The notes under the pieces are model-generated. The model was not told the origin of the DNA and did not search any database. It saw only the letters and a program-made list of their open reading frames with translations. This document shows, piece by piece, positions 30,334-37,645 of a stretch of DNA of 64,000 bases. The stretch is from Pelomonas sp. Root1444 (GTDB taxonomy: Bacteria > Pseudomonadota > Gammaproteobacteria > Burkholderiales > Burkholderiaceae_C): positions 1,096,174-1,160,173 of the forward strand of contig NZ_LMFP01000028.1 in assembly GCF_001426885.1 (NCBI RefSeq), written 5' to 3'. The first letter of the stretch is position 1; each line of letters begins with the position of its first letter. The position numbers and the translations under genes were made by a program.

Positions 30334-31680
30334 TCACGAACGCGGCCCCTTGCCGTCGGACAGCGCGTCGCGCAGCTGGTCCTTCTCCAGGTTCCACAGC
30401 GTCGAGTCCATGCGCTTGACCAGCGCCGCCTGCTGCATCACCTCGTCCTTCAGGCCCTGGTTGGCGGTCGTCAGCGAGGCGATCTCGCGCTCCAGGTTCT
30501 CGACGCGGCTCAGCGCCAGGCGCACGTCGCCCACCAGCGCCTCCTGCGCGGGCAGGAAGTCCAGCATGCGGCCGACACGCGCGTTGGACGCGCCGCTTTC
30601 CTGCAGCATGCCCTCGGCGGCGGAGGCCAGCCTGGCCATCGCCGGCACCACCTCGCCGACACCGCCGACGGTCGCCGTCGTGCGCTCCAGCACGTCCTCC
30701 TGGCTGTGCAGCCGCTGGGTGAGCTTGGCCGTCGCGCCGGCCATCTGCGCCACCTGCGGCACCAGCATGTCCAGCCGCGAGACGACGTCCGCCAGGCCGG
30801 TCGTGGACGCGCGGTGCTGCTCCAGGATGTCGGCCAGCAACGTGGCGAGGAAGCGCTCGCTGATCTCCACGTTCTCGTTGACGCTGCTCTTCTCGGCCAG
30901 CGACAGCACCTGGCCGCGCACGGTCTCGACGAGGTCGGTCGCGGCCTTGCGCACGGCCACCATCTGGAAGCCCAGCACGATGGAGCCCACCAGGCCGAAC
31001 ATCGACGCCGAGAACGCCGTGCCCATGGCCGACAGTGGCTTCTGCAGGCCGCCGACGATCTTGGCGAACTCGCCCTCGATGTCGCCGCCGCCGCCGGCGC
31101 TCTTGGCGATGGTGGCGATCAGGCCCGAGGTCTCGACCAGCGTCTCCAGCAGGCCCACGAAGGTGCCCAGCAGGCCCAGGCCGACCATCAGGCCGACGAG
31201 GAACTGGCTCAGCTCCTGGCGCTTGTTGAGGTACTGCTCCAGCGCCTCGATCTCGGGCTCCATGGCTGAGCTGTGGATGTAGACCTGGTGGCCCAGGCCC
31301 AGCTTCTGCAGCCGGTCCAGCATGCCGGTCACGAAGGCCGGCGGGCCCAGGCGCGGGTGCTGCTCGCCGCTGGCGTCGCCGTCATGCAGCCAGCGCATGC
31401 CGGCGCGGAAGACCCGGTCCTCGCCGAACAGCTCCACCAGGTGGCCCACCATCGTCCACATGCCCCAGCACAGCACGGCAATGATGATGCCGTTGAGGAT
31501 GGGGTTGGACATGACCGCGAAGGACACGAAGTGCCACATCGACGCGGCGCCGGCCAGCATGGCCAGCAGCGGCAGCGCGACGAAGAAGACATGCCGCGCG
31601 CCGATGCCATGCTCATGCGGCGACCGCGGCCCGCGCGGCGGCAGCGGCTCGGACACGGTGGCGGTGTGGGGAGCATTCAT
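30334..31680 (-). CDS. MotA/TolQ/ExbB-family channel protein with long cytoplasmic tail
   Basis: A 449-residue inner-membrane protein from the ATG at 31680; an in-frame ATG at 31725 is less likely. It has four likely TM helices (~29-50, ~60-84, ~158-182, ~215-242). The last two match the MotA/TolQ/ExbB core (FLVGLMVGLGLLGTFVGLLETL and LSAMGTAFSASMFGLVGSIVLGF). A ~200-residue C-terminal tail follows, rich in heptad-like Leu/Val/Ala and probably coiled coil. With the MotB-like protein encoded two genes upstream it would form a proton- or sodium-driven channel. It lies between the HlyD and HDOD genes of the adhesin locus. The nearest precedents are SiiB of Salmonella SPI-4 and, for the long tail, ZorA of Zorya defence; context favours the first. 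Confidence 0.8.
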   Translation of the reverse strand: MNAPHTATVSEPLPPRGPRSPHEHGIGARHVFFVALPLLAMLAGAASMWHFVSFAVMSNPILNGIIIAVLCWGMWTMVGHLVELFGEDRVFRAGMRWLHDGDASGEQHPRLGPPAFVTGMLDRLQKLGLGHQVYIHSSAMEPEIEALEQYLNKRQELSQFLVGLMVGLGLLGTFVGLLETLVETSGLIATIAKSAGGGGDIEGEFAKIVGGLQKPLSAMGTAFSASMFGLVGSIVLGFQMVAVRKAATDLVETVRGQVLSLAEKSSVNENVEISERFLATLLADILEQHRASTTGLADVVSRLDMLVPQVAQMAGATAKLTQRLHSQEDVLERTTATVGGVGEVVPAMARLASAAEGMLQESGASNARVGRMLDFLPAQEALVGDVRLALSRVENLEREIASLTTANQGLKDEVMQQAALVKRMDSTLWNLEKDQLRDALSDGKGPRS

Positions 31681-31713
31681 GGCATGGATCCCTGGGCCGA
31701 TGCGGAAATGCGA

Positions 31714-31786
31714 CCCGAGAGGCACGCAGCCACGCGGAAGCGCGCTCCGTGGATCCCCTGTGTCTCTATGTCTCTGCGGTTGGCTT
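31714..31786. repeat. Second CACnGAG-type imperfect dyad, between hlyD-like and motA-like genes
   Basis: The left part (ACCCGAGAGGCACGCAGCCACG, from 31714) and the reverse complement of the right part (CCAACCGCAGAGACATAGAG, ending near 31783) are related to each other. The right arm matches the arm at 7811 at about 17 of 27 positions. It fills most of the 132-bp gap between the two genes; other gaps among the secretion genes are 13 bp or less, which suggests an insertion within the locus. Confidence 0.45.
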
Positions 31787-31812
31787 TGAAATTCATCTCC
31801 GGTCCCTCGAGT

Positions 31813-33147
31813 TCATTTACGGTCGCGCAAGGCGGTGTCGGCGAGGCCGCGGATGGGCGACAGCAGGTACTGCAGGACGGTGCGCTGGCCGGTGACGACG
31901 TCGGCGCTGACGCTCATGCCGGGGCCCAGCGGCTGGCCGAAGCGCCGCACGCTGGCCGGGTCCACGGCGGCCATGACGCGGAAGTAACGCTCGCCGCGCT
32001 CGTCGACGAGGCTGTCCGCGCTGATCTCGGTGACGCGCGCGTCCAGCGTGCCGTAGGACGTGTAGTCGAACGCCGCCACCTTGACCCGCGTCGGCAGGCC
32101 CACGCGCAGCGTGCCGCGCTCGGCCGGCGATGCGCGGGTCTCGATGACCAGCGCGTCGTCCTGCGGCGTCAGCTCCAGCAAGGTCTCGCCCGGCTTCACG
32201 ACGCCGCCGACCGTGTTGCTGGCCAGCTTGTTGACGACACCCGACACCGGCGCCGTCAGCACCGTGCGGCGCACGCGGTCGTCCTCGGTCTTGATGTCCT
32301 GCTCCAGCCGGCGCTGCTCCACGCGCGCGTCGGACAGCGCCGTGCGCGCCTCGCTGCGGAACTGCGCCACCGTCTCGGCCTGCCGGGCCGTCAGCTCGGC
32401 GGCGGCGGCCGCCAGCCGCGGCAACGAGGCCTCGGTCTCGGCGATCTGGGTCGTCAGTCGCTCGACGCGGCCACGCGCGTCCAGCAGCTCGCTCTGCGAG
32501 CCGGCGTTGCGGGCCACCATGTTCTGCACCAGGCTGAGCTGCGAGCGCGCCACGTCCAGCTCGGCGCGCAGGCCCTTGACACGCGCGCTCGCCTCGGCCG
32601 CCTCCTGGCGGCGCTGCGTGGCCTGCTCCTGCAGCACGCGGGTCGTCTGCGCCAGCTTGGCCGCGCGCGCCGCGAAGGCCTCGGACTCGGCCTGCACGGC
32701 GGGGTCGCTGGCCGACGTGCCCGCCGGCGGCTGGAAGCGCGCAGCGCCGCTGGCCTCGGCGTCCAGCCGCGCCACGCGGGCCGCCAGGCCGGACATGCGC
32801 GCGCCCTTCTCGCCGCGCGAGGAGCTGGCCTGCAGGTCCGACACCGCCACCAGCGGCTGGCCGGCGGTCACCGCGTCGCCCTCGTGCACGAACACCTTGG
32901 ACAGGATGCCGCCCTCCAGGTGCTGCACCAGCTGCTGCCGGCCCGAGGGCACGATGCGGCCCTGCGTGTGCACGACGAGGTCCACCCGGGCGAGCGCCGT
33001 CCACACCAGCAGCGCCAGCGTCAGGCCCGACACTGCATAGATCAGCGCCCGCGGCCGGCGCAGGCGGCGGCCCTGGCCCAGCGTGCTGTCGAAGCAGGAC
33101 AGCAGCAGGTCCACCGGCGCCGCGGCTGCGGTGGGCGGCGCGGTCAT
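31813..33147 (-). CDS. Type I secretion membrane-fusion protein (HlyD/LapC family)
   Basis: A 444-residue periplasmic adaptor linking the ABC transporter to the TolC-like channel. One TM helix (~32-52, ALIYAVSGLTLALLVW) is followed by the HlyD lipoyl half-motif (VQHLEGGILSKVFVHEGDAV), a long alpha-helical hairpin (~125-290), the second lipoyl half (LTAPVSGVVNKL) and the C-terminal beta-barrel with PGMSVSADVVTGQRTVLQYLLSP, a family signature. The ATG at 33147 overlaps the stop of the MotB-like gene (ATGA). The start in this position gives the usual short cytoplasmic N-terminus. Confidence 0.92.
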   Translation of the reverse strand: MTAPPTAAAAPVDLLLSCFDSTLGQGRRLRRPRALIYAVSGLTLALLVWTALARVDLVVHTQGRIVPSGRQQLVQHLEGGILSKVFVHEGDAVTAGQPLVAVSDLQASSSRGEKGARMSGLAARVARLDAEASGAARFQPPAGTSASDPAVQAESEAFAARAAKLAQTTRVLQEQATQRRQEAAEASARVKGLRAELDVARSQLSLVQNMVARNAGSQSELLDARGRVERLTTQIAETEASLPRLAAAAAELTARQAETVAQFRSEARTALSDARVEQRRLEQDIKTEDDRVRRTVLTAPVSGVVNKLASNTVGGVVKPGETLLELTPQDDALVIETRASPAERGTLRVGLPTRVKVAAFDYTSYGTLDARVTEISADSLVDERGERYFRVMAAVDPASVRRFGQPLGPGMSVSADVVTGQRTVLQYLLSPIRGLADTALRDRK

Positions 33148-33800
33148 GGCTTGTCCCCCAGCCGCACCGCGACGGCCGGCGCCGCGGCGCTGGCCTTCAT
33201 GTCGATGCGGGTGACGAGGCGGTCGCCAGCGATGCCCTGGCCCAGCAGCTCGTTGCGCACTGCCATCGCGCGGATGAACGCGGCGCGCTGGTTCTCGCTG
33301 AGGTGGATCTCGGGGCCGACCGCGACGATCTCCAGCCGCGCCGACGGCGATTCGGCCAGGCGCTGCTTCAGCGGCTGCAGCGCACCGGCCAGCGCCTTGG
33401 CGGCCGCCGCGTCGACGGTCAGCGCGCCCGGCGCGAAGTCCAGCTGCAGGAAGCGCTCCGCGGGCTTGACCTTGGCGGACGCCGCACTGGCGGCCAGCGC
33501 GGCCTCGTTGCCGGCCACGGCGATGCGGGTGCGCTGCGGCGCCTGGGACTCGATCAGCGGCGCGCCTGCGGGCAGGCGCTCCTTCTCGGCGGCCGGCGCG
33601 GCGATCGCGGCCCGCGCCCGGCCCAGCTCGGCCTGCTGCTCGGCGATCTTGGCCGCCATGCGCTTGGCCAGCATCTGCGCCGAGAAGCTCAACGCGATCG
33701 CCAGCACGACGATGACGAAGACCATCGCGATGACCACGTTGGTCAGCGCGTCCACGAAGCCCGGCCAGTAGTCCCCGTTCTTGCTGCCGCCGCCTGCCAT
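33144..33800 (-). CDS. MotB/OmpA-like channel partner protein
   Basis: A 218-residue inner-membrane protein with one N-terminal TM helix (~18-43). It starts with the MotB-like YWPGFVDALTN, where D17 is in the position of the proton-carrying Asp of MotB, ExbD and ZorB. A coiled linker (~45-110) leads to a diverged OmpA-like domain (~112-210), recognisable from FLQLDFAPGALTVDAAA and SENQRAAFIRAMAVRNELLGQGI. It is encoded between tolC-like (3-bp gap) and hlyD-like (4-bp overlap) genes, so it belongs to the secretion operon. It would pair with the MotA-like protein encoded two genes downstream, as SiiA does with SiiB. Loss of several peptidoglycan-binding residues is possible but cannot be judged by eye. 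Confidence 0.8.
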   Translation of the reverse strand: MAGGGSKNGDYWPGFVDALTNVVIAMVFVIVVLAIALSFSAQMLAKRMAAKIAEQQAELGRARAAIAAPAAEKERLPAGAPLIESQAPQRTRIAVAGNEAALAASAASAKVKPAERFLQLDFAPGALTVDAAAAKALAGALQPLKQRLAESPSARLEIVAVGPEIHLSENQRAAFIRAMAVRNELLGQGIAGDRLVTRIDMKASAAAPAVAVRLGDKP

Positions 33801-33803
33801 GGC

Positions 33804-35198
33804 TTACCTCGCGACGACCTGGCGCAGCGCGCCGGTCAGGTGGGCGATGCGCCACTCGTTCTGCGCGGCGCTGACGACGACCTGCACCACGTCCAGGCGG
33901 CTCTGGTGCAGGCGCTGGTAGGCGTCCAGCACGTCCAGCAGCTGACGGTTGCCGCCGGTGAGCTGGGCGCGGAAGGCGTCGACGACCTTGCGGTTGGCCT
34001 CCAGCTCGTCGCGCACGGACGCGTAGCGCTCGGTCGCCGCGCGCAGGTTGGCGTAGCTGGTCTCCAGGTCCTGCAGCACGCGGCGGCGCACGCCTTCGCC
34101 GCGCGCCTCCAGCTCGTTGCGGCGGGCCTCGGTGGCGCGCATGCGGGCGTAGTCGGCGCCGCCGTTGGCCAGCGGCACGGTCAGCACCAGCATCGCCTTG
34201 CTGTCGCGCTGCTGCGCCTCGGTGCCGGCGGCGTTGCGGTTCTGCGAATGCGTCAGCTCGACGGCCAGGCGCGGCAGGAAGGCCGAGCGGTTGCTGCGGC
34301 GCTCGGCCTCGGCCGCCTGCTGCTCCAGCCGCGACGACTGCATCTCGGCGTTGCCGGCCTCGGCCTCGGTCATCGCGGCGTCGGCGTCGGCGGGCAGGTA
34401 GAGGTCCAGGGGCGCGTCCAGCGCCAGGCCGAAGGGCGCCACCGAAGACAGGCGCTGGAAGTTACGCAGCGCCGCCGCCAGCGCCGCGCGCGAATCGGCC
34501 AGGCCGGAGCGCACGTTGGCCACGCGCGCGGTGATGCGCTCGCGCTCGGCGGGGCTGGCGCCGCCGGCCGCCACACGGTCGCTGATGTAGCGCAGCAGCT
34601 CGTTCAGCGAGGCCTCGTAAGTGTGGCCCAGCTCGACGCCGACGCGCTGCTGCAGCACCGCGAACCAGGCCGTGCCGGTGTCCAGCAGCGTCTGCGACTC
34701 GACGCCGGCCAGCTGCACCTCGGCGGAGGCGGCCAGCAGCTCCTGGCGCGTCCATTCGTGGCGCGCGGTCTCGTCGACCAGCGCCTGGCTCAGCACGGCG
34801 GAATGGTCGGCGCGGCCCAGGTTGTCCTTGCGGTCGGGCGTCTCGAAATGGCCGCGGCCCACGGCGAAGCGCGCCTCCAGCCGCGGCAGCAGCGCGCCGC
34901 GCGCGGCCTTGCGGGTGTAGTCGAAGCTCTCCGAGCGAAAGCGCGCGGCGGCCACCTCGGGGCTGTTCTGCCAGGCCAGCTGCAGCGCGTCGCCCAGCGA
35001 CAGCGCCGGGCCGTTGCCGCTCAGGGCCAGCACCGGCGGCATGCCCAGCAGTTGCTGCAGGCTGGCGACGCGCGGCCGCGCGGCCTCGGCGGCCGGGGCG
35101 GATGCGGCCACGGCCGGCGGCTCCGCCTGCGCGGCGGCCCAGGCGGGCGCCAGGCAGAGCAGGACCGACCCGCTCCAGCGACGCAAGGGCAAAGACAT
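33804..35198 (-). CDS. TolC-family outer-membrane channel of the type I system
   Basis: A 464-residue outer-membrane efflux protein. The chosen ATG at 35198 follows AAGGA by nine bases and gives a clear signal peptide (LRRWSGSVLLCLAPAWAAAQA); an ATG at 35207 lies directly against the AAGGA. The mature part has the duplicated TolC helical pattern: ALSLGDALQLAWQNSPEV near the start, and the second-repeat RRRVLQDLETSYANLRAATERY through LLDVLDAYQRLHQSRLDVVQ. This matches the LapE/AggA/BpfA-type TolC proteins of adhesin exporters. It begins 13 bp after the ABC transporter stop. Confidence 0.9.
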   Translation of the reverse strand: MSLPLRRWSGSVLLCLAPAWAAAQAEPPAVAASAPAAEAARPRVASLQQLLGMPPVLALSGNGPALSLGDALQLAWQNSPEVAAARFRSESFDYTRKAARGALLPRLEARFAVGRGHFETPDRKDNLGRADHSAVLSQALVDETARHEWTRQELLAASAEVQLAGVESQTLLDTGTAWFAVLQQRVGVELGHTYEASLNELLRYISDRVAAGGASPAERERITARVANVRSGLADSRAALAAALRNFQRLSSVAPFGLALDAPLDLYLPADADAAMTEAEAGNAEMQSSRLEQQAAEAERRSNRSAFLPRLAVELTHSQNRNAAGTEAQQRDSKAMLVLTVPLANGGADYARMRATEARRNELEARGEGVRRRVLQDLETSYANLRAATERYASVRDELEANRKVVDAFRAQLTGGNRQLLDVLDAYQRLHQSRLDVVQVVVSAAQNEWRIAHLTGALRQVVAR

Positions 35199-35211
35199 GG
35201 ATCGCATTCCT

Positions 35212-36936
35212 TCAGGCAGACGTGGGGCCGGCCGCGGCCGGGCGGCGCGGCGTGGCCACGGCACCGGGGGCCAGCAGGCGCTGCGGCGGCGCGTCGGCGA
35301 CGAGGCGGCCGCGCTCCAGCACCAGCACGCGGTCGCAGATCTGGATCAGCTCGGCGCTGTGCGTGGCGACGACGACGCAGCGCCCGTCCCGCCAAGCCGG
35401 CAACGCTGTCAGCAGGCCATCCTGGGCCTGCCGGTCCAGGCCCAGCGTGGGCTCGTCCAGCAGCACGAGGTCCGACGGTTGGTGCAACACGCGCGCCAGC
35501 GCCAGCATCTGGCGCTGCCCGCCGGACAGGCCGGCGCCGTTGGGGCCCAGCTCGGTGTTCAAGCCCAGCTCGCCGCGATCCAGCTGCGGCCCCAGGCCGG
35601 CCACGCGCAACGCGTGCAGCAGCTCGGCCTCGCGCCGAGTGCCCTCGCCGGGCGCGACAACGTCGAGCAACCGGCCGGCCAGGAAGCCCGGCTCCTGCGG
35701 CTTGTAGGCCACCGCGCCGGCCAGCCAGCGCCGCGTCAGGTCGTCGGCGACGACGCGACCGCCGATCGCGAACTGCCCCTCGGTCGGCGCGAGGTGGCCG
35801 GCCAGCAGGCGCAGCAGCGTGGACTTGCCCGCGCCCGAGCTGCCCACCACGGCGACCAGCTCGCCCGGCCTGAGCGTCACGGTCAACTCGGCCAGCACCG
35901 GCGGCCGGCCGGGGTAGGCGAAGCCCACGCCGGCCAGGCGCACGCCCTCGGCCGCGGCGGCGCCCAGCGGCCCGCCGGCCTCGCGCTCGGTCAGCGCGGC
36001 GGCGTCCAGCGCCACGGCCTGGCCCAGCTCGCGCAGCGCGCGCATGAACTCCTGCCAGCGCAGCACGACCGGCGTGACCATGCACATCGAGCTGACCAGG
36101 CGCCCGCCCAGCATCGCCGTGGAGATCAGCCCGCCGATGCTCAGCGCCTGCGCCTCGATGCGGTAGACGCCGGCCACCAGCGTCGCCACCGTGCAGGCCG
36201 ACATGCCCAGCGGCAGCAGCTGCTGGCTGACCTGCTGCCAGACCCGCGCCCGCGACGCCGCCCGCGCGGCGATGGCCGAGGGCTCGCGCAGGCCGCGCTC
36301 GGCCACGCGCGCGCCGGCCGCGGACATGATGCTTTCACGCGCCAGCAGCACGTCCGCCAGCCAGGAGAACTTGGTGGCCGACGCCTGCACCGCCACTTGC
36401 GAGCGCCGCGAGGCGGCCGCCTGCAGCACCCCGCCCACGAGCAGCAGCAGCGCGCCGGTGCCCAGCGGGATCAGCACCAGCGGCCCGGCGATGACGGCCA
36501 GCACGACCGCGAACAGCAGCGCGAACGGCAGGTCGGCCAGCGGCAGCAGGAACTGGGCCGACAACACCTCGCGCGAGGCCGACAGCTCGCGGTAGCGCGA
36601 CAGCAGCGTGCCCACGGCCAGCGGGCGCGAAGCCGGTGCGGCCAGCACGCCGCGCAACAGGCGCTCGTCCAGGTGCATGTCCCAGCGCGCGCCGGCATGC
36701 TCAACGAGCAGCACGCGCGACAGCCTCAGCACCAGCTCCAGCGCGAACAGCAGCCCCATGCCCAGCGCCAGCGCCCACAGCGTCTCGTGCAGCTCGTTGC
36801 CGACCGCCTTGTCGTAGACCAGCATCGAGAACAACGGCAACGCCAGCGTGAAAGCATTGACCCCCAGGCTCGCCAAGGCCAAGTCGGCGAGGTGACGCCG
36901 ATTTGCGCGCAGGAACAGCAGGATGGATTCACGCAT
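35212..36936 (-). CDS. Type I secretion ABC transporter (LapB-like, no C39-like domain)
   Basis: A 574-residue transporter that would drive adhesin export across the inner membrane. The six-helix exporter domain begins almost at residue 1 (LADLALASLGVNAFTLALPLFSMLVYD, typical of the LapB/RTX toxin exporter family after its N-terminal domain). The nucleotide-binding domain (~335-555) has Walker A GSSGAGKST, the signature LSGGQRQ, Walker B LVLLDEPT and the H-loop ATHS. The N-terminal C39-peptidase-like domain of about 130 residues is absent; an in-frame TGA lies seven codons upstream of the ATG, so it is not a missed start. First gene of the adhesin locus, preceded by a 177-bp gap after ispF. 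Confidence 0.88.
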   Translation of the reverse strand: MRESILLFLRANRRHLADLALASLGVNAFTLALPLFSMLVYDKAVGNELHETLWALALGMGLLFALELVLRLSRVLLVEHAGARWDMHLDERLLRGVLAAPASRPLAVGTLLSRYRELSASREVLSAQFLLPLADLPFALLFAVVLAVIAGPLVLIPLGTGALLLLVGGVLQAAASRRSQVAVQASATKFSWLADVLLARESIMSAAGARVAERGLREPSAIAARAASRARVWQQVSQQLLPLGMSACTVATLVAGVYRIEAQALSIGGLISTAMLGGRLVSSMCMVTPVVLRWQEFMRALRELGQAVALDAAALTEREAGGPLGAAAAEGVRLAGVGFAYPGRPPVLAELTVTLRPGELVAVVGSSGAGKSTLLRLLAGHLAPTEGQFAIGGRVVADDLTRRWLAGAVAYKPQEPGFLAGRLLDVVAPGEGTRREAELLHALRVAGLGPQLDRGELGLNTELGPNGAGLSGGQRQMLALARVLHQPSDLVLLDEPTLGLDRQAQDGLLTALPAWRDGRCVVVATHSAELIQICDRVLVLERGRLVADAPPQRLLAPGAVATPRRPAAAGPTSA

Positions 36937-37113
36937 GCATCGGATCTCACCCTCTCACTCGGCACGCCGGCGGTACCGAACCGGGCGAAATGATTGGAAA
37001 ACGGTCGTCGGGAATGCGGCCGATGTTACCCGCGGGCCGGCGCGTCTCTCCCTGGGATAAACCGGTCATGAACCGCCCTTTTCGGCGCCCACGAACGGGA
37101 TGCGGGACGCCTG

Positions 37114-37605
37114 CTATGCCCCGGCCAGCAGGCAGACCGCCCGCGCCTCGATGGCCCTGCCCTCGCCCACCGGGCCCATCTTCTCGGCCGTCTTGGCCTT
37201 CACGTTGACGCGGCCCGCCTCCACGCCGAGCGCCTCGGCTAGGCGATCGCGCATCGCCGCGATGTGCGGTGCCATCTTGGGCGCCTGGGCGACGATGGTG
37301 CTGTCCACGTTGACGATCTGCCAGCCGGCCGCGCGCACGCGGCGGCAGGCCTCGGCCAGCAGCACCATCGAGTCCGCGCCCTTGAACTCGGCGGCCGTGT
37401 CGGGAAACAGCTTGCCGATGTCGCCCAGGGCCGCCGCGCCCAGCAGCGCATCGGTGATGGCATGGGCCAGCGCGTCGGCGTCGGAGTGGCCCAGCAGGCC
37501 GTGCGTGTGCGGGATCGTGACGCCGCCGAGGATGAGCGGGCGGCCGGTGACGAGCTGGTGCGTGTCCCAGCCCTCGCCGATTCTTAGAAGAGGCAGCGGG
37601 TTCAT
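37114..37605 (-). CDS. ispF: 2-C-methyl-D-erythritol 2,4-cyclodiphosphate synthase
   Basis: A 163-residue enzyme of the MEP isoprenoid pathway that cyclises CDP-ME-2-phosphate with release of CMP. The metal-binding D14 and H16 (GEGWDTH), H48 and the motif [25 protein letters not shown] followed by FPDT are all present, as is the C-terminal [14 protein letters not shown]. The ATG at 37605 gives the family's usual length. ispD, its common neighbour, is 4 kb away, separated by the patatin and hipBA genes. It is divergent from the patatin gene by 40 bp. Confidence 0.95.
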   Translation of the reverse strand: MNPLPLLRIGEGWDTHQLVTGRPLILGGVTIPHTHGLLGHSDADALAHAITDALLGAAALGDIGKLFPDTAAEFKGADSMVLLAEACRRVRAAGWQIVNVDSTIVAQAPKMAPHIAAMRDRLAEALGVEAGRVNVKAKTAEKMGPVGEGRAIEARAVCLLAGA

Positions 37606-37645
37606 GCCGTGATTGTCGTTGGACGCTGCTATGGTGCGGCCCGCC

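Noticed and set aside
30334..33800. MotA/MotB-like pair as part of a Zorya anti-phage system
   Set aside because: No ZorC, ZorD or ZorE-like gene is present, and both genes are interleaved with type I secretion genes; SiiAB-type function fits better.
36937..37113. Cyclic-di-GMP riboswitch upstream of the adhesin locus
   Set aside because: The 177-bp leader shows none of the conserved GEMM-type motifs that I could recognise by eye.
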